Source: Oreohelix idahoensis
Taxonomy: Eukaryota > Mollusca > Gastropoda > Stylommatophora > Oreohelicidae
Direction of reading: 5' to 3'
Length of the DNA stretch: 64,000 nucleotides
Assembly: GCA_024509875.1 (NCBI GenBank)
Contig: JAMPIV010019866.1
Coordinates: 1 to 64,000 of the forward strand
Both the position numbers and the translations under genes were made by a program. This document shows positions 12,101 through 24,100 of this stretch, one piece after another; the first letter of the stretch is position 1, and the number at the start of each line of letters is the position of its first letter. The notes beneath the pieces were generated by a model, which was not told the origin of the DNA, did no database searches, and saw only the letters and a program-made list of their open reading frames with translations.

Positions 12101-15100
12101 CTTTCATCAGACAATTTTTAGTGCAGAATATATTTTTTAAAAACTGTAAAAAAAAACAAATTAAAAACTGTGGGAAATAAAAACAAATGGATGACGAGCA
12201 GAGATTAAACCATACAATCTTACAGCAAGGTTAAGAAAGTTCCAACATAAGAAGTGACTCAGAACAACAAGGACTGGATGTTGTGAAGAAACACATCAAC
12301 TAAGTCATTAGCATAGCAGCTGATGATGAAGATGATGATGAAAGGGGCGATGATTTATACAGCAGCATGTCTACCGATACATCAGTTCTGTAATGGACAC
12401 ATTAGTTCTCTCACAGATACACCAATTCTCTAATGGACACATGATTTTTCTCACAAACACATCAGTTCTCTCAAGGACACATATGTGAGCATGTTAGATC
12501 TCTCATTTATAGTTAGAACACATCAATTACCTCATGAACACGAAAATGATCTCATTAATGCATCAGTATTCTCACAGACATATTAAGTATCTCATGGATA
12601 TTATATTTTCCACATGCACATATTGAATCTCTCATGGACACATTGGTTGAATGATGGATCCATTGTTCATGGACACAATATTTACTCAAAGACAGAGTTC
12701 TCACATGACTGGGCACATATCAAATACTCTTATAAGCCCCACTTACCAATATTAGGATTTCTCCAAGCATATGCAGTAAGCACCCTTCTCAAGGCTCCTA
12801 TACCATGGTCACTTTTGAAAGCTGGATGTTCTGGTAGCGACCTATTGTTGTGTGAGAAACAATTAACAGTAAGTAAGAAGAGAAATGGTGACAACAGTGT
12901 TACAGGTTTGGATGTCTGAAATATTCTAACAAATTTTCATTTATTTCTACTATACATAATGTTACAGTTTGAGTGCTGAAACTGTTACAAACATCTACCA
13001 ATGGCTCATGACACTGAAAGTAAGAGTGACAGAAGAGCATGGAAAGAACTGAAGCAGAAAAACCAGTGCTGATAAGATGTCAAAAAACCTGATAAAATAG
13101 AAGAAGCTGCCCTTCTGGAAAAGGTTTAGTGAATGAGGAGGCTGCTGTAAAACTGGTAAAAACAAATATATAAATTAAATGCATTTTTGCATTATTATTG
13201 TTCTCGTTTCGCTCAGCACCGTTGTTCCATCTGCTTGTATCGCTCATTTGGTGTGTTCCTCATCATCATATATTTTTGTAGTACCTATATCTACGAGGGA
13301 AGGTCAAAAAGTAATGCCTCCTATATTTTATGTATGTAAATACTGCATCGGTGTGCAATTTGTAAATTTAGCAGGATTCCTCAAACACTCTTCTGCACTG
13401 TATAGCATTACCAACCTGTTTCAGTAACAGGTGGCACCACTGTAACAGTTTAAAAATGGCTGCCAAAGATGTTCGGTTAAAACAACGTTATGTCATAGAA
13501 TTCCTCAATGCTGAAGGCGAGACCCCAATTCGCATCCACGAACATTTGAAGAATGTTTATGGAGATTCAACAGTGGATGTTAGCACTGTCCGACATTGGG
13601 TACATCGTTGTGACGAAGCTGAAGTAGGTCAATCCTCAATGGCTGACGCAAAGCGGACTGGCCGTCCATCTACAGCAGTGACTCCACACAACATCCACCG
13701 AGTTGATGGCATCATTCGTGGTGACCGTCGGGTAACACTGGATGAACTTTCTTCCATGTTGTCCATTAGTAAAGGCAGTGTCCAGAACATCATTAAAGAC
13801 CTGGGTTATTCAAAAGTTTGTGCACGGTGGGTACCCAGAATGTTGACAGGCCGACATAAAGAAACAAGGAAAACCATAGCCATCAACCTACTGCACCGTT
13901 ACGAAACTGAAGGAGAAGAGTTTTTATCGAATATTGTGACAGGCGATGAGACTAGTGTTCATTTTTTTTAACCAGAATCCAAGAGGCAGTCAATGGAATG
14001 GTTCATCTATAGGGAAAAATTTGGCCTTGTTTTGGGAATGAACCTCGAATCTTGGAACAGGACGGTGAATGCATACATTGAAACTTTGTGAAGTTCGAGG
14101 TCGTCTTGTGGCTGCGACAGGGACAGAGAAAACTGCACTAGTTGCACGAAATGCCACCCAACACATCATTGATGCGATTGCAGAATTTGGCTGGAATTAT
14201 ACCACATCCCCCTTGTCCCGATCTTCCTTCTTGACTTCCATCTGTTTGGTACCACTGAAAGAAACTTGTGAAACAAAAACTAAGGAGATACATTGAGAAA
14301 TAAATTTTTGAAGTTCAGACTTGGGGCTACATTTCAATGTGAATTTTATCTGTTTTAATTTATTGAATGAAATTAAAAATTACGAGGCATTACTTTTTGA
14401 CCGTCCCTCGTAATTCTTGTCCTTGCCACCTGTTCGTAACTGTGGCTGACGAAGGGTGAATCACGGGACCGTTACCATTTTAATTGAAATGAATACCATT
14501 TTATTTTTTAATTTATATATTTGGAATAGGCTTAGAACATTGTGCACGACGCTGCCAACTGTCTTCTAGCACAGTATTACTAAATTGGTAGTCAACAGAC
14601 ACCTAGGCAATCTAAAAGATGTGCCCAAGAAGCTGAACAAGACTATTATAAACTGGTATCATAACTGGAAAGGTAACTTTGTAGCAGTTTACATGCATGG
14701 AGGCATATCTGGAGTCATTCTTATATGACCAAAAGGTAAGTAAAATGCTATAGTATACATGATGTGGAAATGATCCTCTGTCTGTAAGTCTAATTATACC
14801 CTCATTGATGTACTTCCACATGTTGATGAGAACCAGCACTGGAACAACTTGAGTCACTTCAAAGTAACTCAGGCTTTTATCTTGTTGGTTGCATGCATGA
14901 GAATCTATGTAGGATGTGACGATTCCTTGGAACAGCCCAGAATCAGAGAACAGTATTGGAGCTCTGCATAGTTGGAGAACCCCTTTGGATGGTGGGGAAT
15001 GCACAGTATGTCACATGCTTTTTCCTCCTAGCTTGGGACCAGATGTGATGATCCTTTAATTATGCAAGCCAAGCTGGAGAAACTAGAACTCATGACTCAA

Positions 15101-18100
15101 CACGTTTCGGAATGGCACAAAAGCCACTGGTAAAGCCTAGATCTACAGTGTAGATAATACCAAGGAATCTTCAACCTGATATTGGCTGCAAAAGAGCGCG
15201 AAGCTCAGCAGCCAAAGTTAAACAACAACAACAACATAGCAGTTTACACCTACCGAAATGATCAATAGGCAAAGTGGTTAGAGTGCATGCTTCTTGTGGC
15301 AAAGGGACCAGGTTCAAAACAACATATTAACTTGCTTCATGCTGCCCAGCTGACAGGGTGCTCTTGGATTAGGGAAGGCAAAGGTAGTCAGAAAGGGAAT
15401 TGGTCACCCCCTTCAACAAATGAAACTTGGAGTGATTCTCACACATCACTTGATCTGCTTTGGAAAGAAAACCTCAGGTCACTTTCTATATTAAATTGTT
15501 ATTTCTTCACTCTTATTCAAATAATGTATATGAAATAAACATAAAAAAGACAATTAACTCTCATTTTATTATACAAAATGCTATGCCACATTAACATTTC
15601 AGCTCAAAATGAGATCTGGTTTGTTCAAAACATGGTTTTACAGCGAACATCAATTTTTGCGGTCTTTTGTAACATCAGTTTATTGGCCATTAGATTTTTA
15701 TTTTGTTTCTGGCAATACAACATAACAAATTAAACTCGTTTATCAAAATGGCAAACATTGTTTGTTGTTTTGACATCTACTTCACGTACGTCCAGTGAAT
15801 ACAAGTGAAGATAATAATAGTAATAATAATAATAGCCCTGTGGCGCTGGCTATTGCATGCCACATGCCAGAAGCTAAACAAGATTTTGGTGCTGATGAGT
15901 GCGGCACAATGATGATTTTGTCACTATGTGTATAGCGCACATGACGTGAGCAGTTTGGAGGAAAAATGGACAGAGTTTGTGTTTACCCTGAAGGGGCAAC
16001 TTGTGTATGGATCGTGTTCTAGTAGGAACCCATTTTAATGAAGTGTTAAGTGTTAATCAATCTCAGGGATGGAAGAGGAAGTGGATAATATTGATTGGGA
16101 CTCACGGATTGCTGATTTCCTAAACTTGTCATGCCTTGTTAATGTCCGTGTTGTGATTAAATGTGGAGTTAACATAAAGTTCATATAATTCCCGTTGATT
16201 TGGGTAATTGAAATTCTTGTTACGGAGTATATTTGGAATCCTGGGGCTTAAACTGGACAGTGTGATTGTGCAGAACTGCACAACTGACTTTCTAGAGGCA
16301 CAGTATTGGAAATGAACACGTTGGAAAGTAACAGATATCAAGCACCGAATTTGGCAATCAATAAAATTGAGTTGTTTTTTTTGTTGCCAAGAAGCTGAAC
16401 AAGTATTAAAACTAGTATCGAGTGAAGTCTCTGAATGCTAGATATCACAATATATTGTACAGTAATTATACCACCTCGAGGCCAGTCGTTGAATCGCTGT
16501 CAACTTATTGATAACGGACTTTTACATCCTAAATAAGTGGAAAATGCGAATATAAAATAAGATGTGAGAAGATCCTCAGTCTGTCAAGCCAAAGTTCAAA
16601 CATTGACAACTTGATTTAATCATCCACACAGAGCAGTAATTTACACCTACCGAAATGATCAATAAAAAGGCACATCTTGTTGTTTGTGTGGTTTGAGAAA
16701 CCCAGTGCTTTCAGGGATTCAGCATTGTGGCAAAGTGACTGTGGCAAAGGTTCAAAACTTTGGAGAACATATTAACTTGCTTCACTTGAGCCCAGAAGGC
16801 TGCTCTTGTCTATGGTTAGCATGGAAGGCATGTTTAAGGTGAGATTCCTTCAGAATCTCATTTCAGGGATTACAGTATTGGAGCTCTGCTGAGATTAATA
16901 TTTTCTTATAGTTGCTGTCAAGAACCCCTTATTTGTTCAGATGGTGGGGAATGTACCCACAATGTACAGCAAACCTTGCTGTTAGCGGTGAATGCATAAT
17001 TTTATGACTTTTTACATGGTGTCCTCTCCTTACAGCCAATGGATGCTTTTAAACTTCTAATGGCGATATGTAGACTTCAGCCGTTTCTGCTTTGGACCTG
17101 TAACGTAGTATCATATACTTCGAAACCAATTTGAAAAGGTTTTAAAACCTTAGACTAAGCGATAGTCATTTAACTACAAGTGGGATAAGCAAGCAAAGAA
17201 ATTGCAGAATACAAAGTAAGAGAAAGAGAAAGCTTCCAGAGAAAAAAAAAAGAAAGAGAGACTAGAGAGAGAGAAGGAAAAAAGAGAAGAAAGAGAGAAC
17301 AGAAGAGAAACATTGAGAAGGGAAAGAATTTCTTCACTCTTATTCAAATAATGTATATGAAATAAACATAAAAAAGACAATTAACTCTCATTTTATTATA
17401 CAAAATGCTATGCCACATTAACATTTCAGCTCAAAATGAAATCTGGTTTGTTCAAAACATGGTTTTACAGCGAGCATCAATTTTTGCTGTCTTTTGTAAC
17501 ATCAGTTTATTGGCCATTAGATTTTTATTTTGTTTCTGGGAATACAACATAACAAATTAAACTCGTTTATCAAAATGGCAAACATTGTTTGTTGTTTTGA
17601 CATCTACTTTACGTACGTACAGTGAATACAAGTGAAGATAATAATAGTAATAATAATAATAGCCCCTTCAGTCATAACTGACTATGGGAATGCGCCCCTG
17701 AGGTGACAGCAGTCAGCTGCATTTTTTTCCTGGTGTTCCGTTGGATGTTTTCTCCTCTCTTCTGCTTGCTGTGAGAGCTTCTTTTCACCCAATCTGAGGT
17801 GGTGCCATAGAGAGCATCGCTGTCGTATGACAGAGAGAAAATTCTTCTGTGTTTATTTTGCCGACCAATCACAGTAAGGGATTTCCCTGAATCACTGAGT
17901 CACGTGACATGATGGGCAGAAAATGGCTTGTACGGAGAAATATCGGAATATGTAAGACAGGGATAGAATTAGGAGAATATCTCCTCAACAGATGATGAGA
18001 GAGGACTCATACTTCATCAAAATCAAGCAGCAGGTATGGACAATTCAATTACACCACTCCCTACTGTATTTACTTACTTACTTACTTAGTCATTCCCCTT

Positions 18101-21100
18101 CTACCGTGAGGTGTAGAGGTTTGGAAGAGAGAGCGCCAGACTATCCTATCGGCTATCTTCCTCCTGGCCTGGTTCCATTCTAGTCCTCGGTCCTTCAAAG
18201 ATTGTCTAATGTTGTCCTCCCAGTGGACTCTGGGTCATCCTGGGGGTCTGGATCCCTGGCTCTGTGTTTCCCATGCTTGTCGTGATAGCCGATCTTCTCC
18301 CATTCTGCAGACATGGCCAAACCATCTTAGTTGGGACTGTTCTACTTGGGTCTCCTACTGTATTTACAGAGAGATTATCAAATTGAGTGCTTTATCAAAG
18401 GAACAAACACGCCAAGGACAGACATTAAATTTCAGAACAAAATGAAGAATGCTCAGATTGGAGTCAAACTTATACACAAGGAAGCAGAAAGTATGCTGCA
18501 ACTAAAAATATTCAGTTGGAAGCGCTGAGTAAAGTTAGTAGAAAGATAGGAGAGATCTTCATTACATGTATGCACAAACTGCCATTTTTCGCTACCCATG
18601 TGGAATTTTTTTGACACCCAAAAAGTGTGACGTTGGGAGGTTTCTCGTATGCCGGCGTGAAGGATATACAATGAATCAGAGTGGCAGATTCCAACACACA
18701 CATCGAAACTGCAGTTTACAAGGTGGACAATAGTGTATGAAGACCTGAAGCCGCAGTCTAATCTCAACATAGAGAAATCTTTGTTGTGAGTTTGGAGTTT
18801 CTCGAAACACGCTTTGTGAGATGGGCAAAGGTAGCTGCAGCTTTGCTAATGAGGCTGTCAATTTCTAAGTCCAAGTGAGGATATAAAAATATATTAACAG
18901 GAATTGACTTTTCAATCACCCTAAGTTTATTCAGTTTATGTTTTACTGGTGACACACTTCTGTGAAAGGAATCCACACAGTTAGATGCAATGCCCAAAGA
19001 TCTATGCTTCACAGGAGAAAGGAAAACGCTACCCTAACTGATACTGAGTATATGAGGAGGACTGCAGTAAAACGAGGTAAAACCGTAGAGTGGAGAAAAA
19101 AAAATAAAAAAAGGTAATACGCCTTACCAGGAGAAAAAGACAAGAAAAAACCTATGTTGCGGCCACAAGGCCTTTGTCAGGGACAGACAAACAAACATCA
19201 GAAAGGAAAGAAAGTGAGAATTAAGTGAAAAACATAAAAATAAGAGCAAACATCCCTGATATGTGTCACATGTTAGAATTAAAATGTCTGACACTGAACA
19301 GGAAACTGGAAGTGGATAGAAAATTCAAAGTATAAATAAAAAATGACACAAACAAGGACTGGAAAACTGAGCGAGGGAAAATATTAAAAACTGATATTAA
19401 GTTGTCTATCTATTTTTCTTCTTTTTCAGTCATTTCTGACTATAGGAGCGTGCCCACGAAATGATGCCTCGTTGGCACGAGGTTGGGCACTTGAATAAAG
19501 AGGTCGAGCTGTTGCCCATGCAGCATGCCTCTGCTGGTGAGATCAGAGGAATGGCGCAGCCGTTACAGCCTGACACCAGAACACTTAAATATACAATGCT
19601 TCGTGTCATTATTGATGCTATACCTCATGTTCTGTTTGAACTAATAAAAGCACTCTTTCCACGAGGGCCGGAGCTTCGTAAGCATGTATTAGCTCTAGAA
19701 TTGCCTCAGTTATCCAAGTAGGATCGTGTCATCTAAGGAACCTCGACTGATTTAATGAGCAATTTGCAGTTTCACCGTGAGACAGTGTGAACTTAGACAT
19801 GTATGGCTTAATCTTTGAGACAAGCATATGACTACTGGCAGGATCAACCACATAACTGTCCGGACAGACGTGCGTCTTCTTTGACCTCTCGTGCAGGGAG
19901 GGAGACAGCACTCTGTGCAGAGCGCATCCCGGCAGCCTCTGCGATTTTATTCTTGCTTTCTTTGCCTTACGCAAGAACTGCTGGCTGTCTGCCAGACGTT
20001 CACCTAGTCGACGGGCTGAAAGCGACACCAGCTTACTGACTGCTGGCCCACGACTCATTGCGAGAATGGGGCTTTTTTCGAGACCGTTGTCGAGCCACGA
20101 TAAGGAGATGCGACAGCTTGCTCACATCATGACCGGGGCTGCGCTTTACGAACACAAGAGCCAAACACATATGAAACCACTGCCTCACTAACCGATGAGC
20201 TGGGAGGGCCTGTTACCACGATCACCACGCGCAGTCTTTTGAGACAGCTTCCGCAAGCACTCACTAGCTGGGAAATGAAAATTCAAATCACTTCCCAGAC
20301 AAGTTGTCTTCTACAACAGATATATGTTAGAACAGACTAAGATAATTGCACAGCTGTATCCCACCTATGGAGGTCTCTCTCAATTTCATCAGTGACAGCA
20401 GATGAATGCCCTTTACTTTGTTTCACAATGTCTGCATAATATCCTGGGTTGGAAGCCATCTGGAAAATAGTATAAAGCACATTGTTATCTGACCACAAAG
20501 AGAACATTAGGTGCTAAATGTCATTACAAGTAGCACTTGCAATTTTTATCTGAAATACAATGTTGCAATGTAATCCAAAACAGAATGACTGCTTTTTTCC
20601 AATCTAAAACATAATATCCCAACTAACATAATTATCGATGTATGTTACGTCGGTCAGTCTCACTCAAAATAGTAACTCGCGCCAGAAAAAAAAGTGCGCA
20701 ACGCACGGTGTGCAACATGTGCGGCATGGGTGTTATATAAAACAAATACTTTGGTTTTTTTTTTTTTAATTCTTTCACGAAATTAGTAGCCCTCGACAAA
20801 GAAAAAGTGCGTAAAAATTGGTGTGCATGAGCCATCACCCGATGTACAAATCATGAAAACTTGAAAGTTTTTGTTAAAACCACTTATTATCAGTGAACAC
20901 TCTTTGAAAACAATCCACGCACTTTCACACAAAATGTTGTCATCAAAGAACTTTTAATTTGAATCTAAAATAACATAATTATTGCCGTGTGTACGTTGGT
21001 CACAGCTGAGGAATGCAACCGTGCTGAAAAATTGTATTGTTTCCATTATATATACTCTCCCGAAAATAGCTACAATCAACAAAGAAAAGCGTTCAAATGA

Positions 21101-24100
21101 CGGTGTTCATGAACAGTTTGATTACACTGTATAATGGAAAGAAACCAAAAACACTCTAAGAATGTACTTCTATCTGCTCATCCGGGAACGGAAACAGCAC
21201 ACTATAATTAAAAACCCGTCAAGTTTGACGGGTTATTGCTAGTTTCTATTATAATCTCAAACAGAATAATGCAATTTGATCTAAAATAGAACACTGCTAC
21301 ATCATTTTCCTTTGTGCTCCTTATGGTGTATGGACCCACCACTGCAATTAGTCCCCTGGCCAGAAGCCTGCTCCAAGTTAGTCACATGATCTTGCTGTGA
21401 TAGTTTTTTGTGGCAATTTGTTTGACATGATGAGGTTGCCAGCCACCATGCACAACCACATATTAGTCACCTTGTATGACACGCCAGAGGATGGAGTATT
21501 CCTATTCTTTCTTTGTCTCTACAGTGACTCCCAGTAAGTAACCACACGGGGGCAACACTGCTATGTCATCTCCACTAAAATATTATCATTTAACCTTTAA
21601 ACAGAACAAGCGTCAAATTTATATCAGTTCTCATCAAATCTAATGCCTCAAAAACAAAACAAAAAACAAATTCTCCCAAATGAGTCCCATCATTTAATAT
21701 AATAGCTGCAAAAGAATTAAGCATATTTAAGCCTTTCTATAGGCCAGAAGCTTTCAATGAAGAAACTAGTGACATCTACAACAAATTAAGGCCTTTTTCT
21801 TTTTTTTCTTTTTTTTTCTTAACCAGCGGCACTTGGGCTTTCAGCCCTTCGGCCCAATGACATGTCATTGCGAGGCTGGGGAGCCTGTGGACTTTCCTTC
21901 CAACCTGGTCAGGAACTTCGCTCCTTCCCACCCACAGAGGGTTTATCTCAGGAGCCGTTCAGGTTATTCAGTCAAAATCCCGGTCAATGACACTACTTCA
22001 AATGCTCACGCCCAGGCTTGAACCTTGAACACCTGATCACCAGTGCAATGTGGTAACCATTACACCAACGCAGCTCCCAAGGCCATGTTTAAATGACAAT
22101 CAGTAGACAGCTGTGTAATATAAGGTAAGAGTCATCAGCAAAACGAGATTCATAAATCAACAACATCATTAACCTTTCATCTCTCTAAGGTGCATAGACA
22201 TTTTAACAAACTCATGCCAAGTCCTCCTGTCATGTGCTATCAACTCAAGGTCTTGTCTTCCTCAATATTTTCATTTTTTTGTCCCCCGTTATAATCTTCA
22301 TATATTTTTTTCAGTCTGCCTCTACCTCTCCTACCCTGGGGATTCCAGAATGCAGACTGTATTGTAATGCTATCAACATGTTTCCTCAATGTGTGTCCTA
22401 TTCATCACCAGCGACTTCGTCTCATCTCTTGTTCCACCAGCACTTGTGTGGTTCTTGTCATCTGTTCCACATTGGTGACCTTGTCGTCCTATTACAATCC
22501 TTCTGTTCAATGCCAGCACTCATTTATCAAAGTCTGTCATTTCTTGGTTGTTGTTTTTGTTGTTCTCCATTCACAAAAGCATATTAGACATACCTCATTG
22601 ACAGCTCCGGAGAACACCATCCACATTTCTCCTCTATACCGATCTGGTACTCCCTTCAGAACAAGCTGGTGCGTCTCTTGCGTGCGATACATACACATAC
22701 CTCTGGTAGACAAATAAACAAAGGGAATACCGATGTGCTATTTTATGAGAAACACATGGAGAAAATTAGTGAATTAATTTCAGCATAGGTTGATAAGAGG
22801 ACTAATGAGTTCCACATGACTTCTTTACCATGAGAAGGAAAACAAATAAATGCAGAGTTCTTCATGGAGCACAACTTACAGAACCTTTAGAGATAAAAAC
22901 TACAGTGGGAAAGGTATGTCTTTTGTCGCCCAAATTCTTCTTAGTGGCAACAGATTTTGTTAACAAAAACAACATCATCACCCACTGGAAACCACCCGTG
23001 TGTTACTAAAGCCTAAAAGAGGAGCAAAGAATAGTAACACTGTGACCCACTATGTTTGTCATAAAAGGCAATTAAGGAGGGTTGGGCATGGGGCTGGCTA
23101 CCTCATCCTTCAAAAAATTTTTTAACCACAAAAACATCAACAAACAATATGGACAGGTCAATAAAGACACATGGAGAGGAGAATTGGAGATAGACATGAA
23201 GGGGGTGAAGAAGACATGGAAAGACTTTGAGCAGATGGCACAGGACAGGAAGACTTGACATAACTTTACTGAAGGCCTAAGCTGCTTTGAGAGCTAAGGG
23301 GGTGATGAATGATTGAATCCACTAGAAACAGAAATCAGTAGACTGAAATAAAACAGACAATGCAGAGTTTGCTGATGACCCTGCTATTCTTTCGCATAAT
23401 CAAAATCAAACACAGGATAACATGAGAATACTGAATGAGATGTCATAACAACTGGGCTTTATAATTCAGAAAGAAATATAATTTGAGAGAATAAAGGTAG
23501 CAATGATAGCCAGATTGTAATTGAAGAAAAAGTCATATGCATCCACACTGTTCCAGAAGAAATACTCTTATGCATCCACACTGTTCCAGAAGAAATAAGT
23601 GGGGCTTGAACTGCAATTGGGGGATATATTGGCATCAAAGGAGATCAAGTCAAACACAACAAAAAGAGTTTCCAACTATGTCATGACAACTCTTTTGTAT
23701 GGATCTGAAACATGGAGAACAGAAAATGAAAAAAAAAAAAAAAAAGTTAAGAATTTCACAAATGGAAGCTTGGTAGAATCGAACAATTAAAACAATGTGA
23801 CAGGATCACCATAGTGGAACTGAAAGAAAAACAACTCATGTAATACCAGTGGGACAAGAGGCAAGGAAAAGATAATGGCAATAGATTGTATATATATAAC
23901 AAGAAAACCAGCTAAAAGCATTGCAAGGTGGTTCTTGTTTTGGAATCATCAGGTAAAAGAAATAGAGAAAGACTGAAGAAAAAAAAAACATATGGAGAAG
24001 AAAAGTGATGACAGAACAGATGGTGCAAAACATGACGTGTACCCAATGCTCCACAGAGAGATGAGGGAGAAGATTGGTAGGAGGTAAACACTGTAATAGG

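Larger units (their letters stand above)
19408..20300 (-). mobile_element. Chimeric retro-insertion: pre-rRNA 5' end joined to LINE-G-type 3' end
   Basis: Read on the minus strand, 893 bp: putative 5' external transcribed spacer (20300-19856), the first 220 nt of 18S rRNA (19855-19635), then a LINE-G-like end (19634-19408) coding ARSYSQK-stop, TATAGTCAGAAATGACTGAA and an A-rich tail. AAGTTGTCT occurs at 19399-19407 and 20301-20309, a direct duplication around the whole. The order is that expected when a LINE reverse transcriptase starts on its own 3' end and jumps to pre-rRNA. It lies about 55 nt downstream of exon 11, in the same orientation as the gene. Confidence 0.75.

Noticed and set aside
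22007..22078. Functional tRNA gene
   Set aside because: The boxes are present but the cloverleaf is not maintained, and the sequence continues into a SINE body with an A-rich tail.
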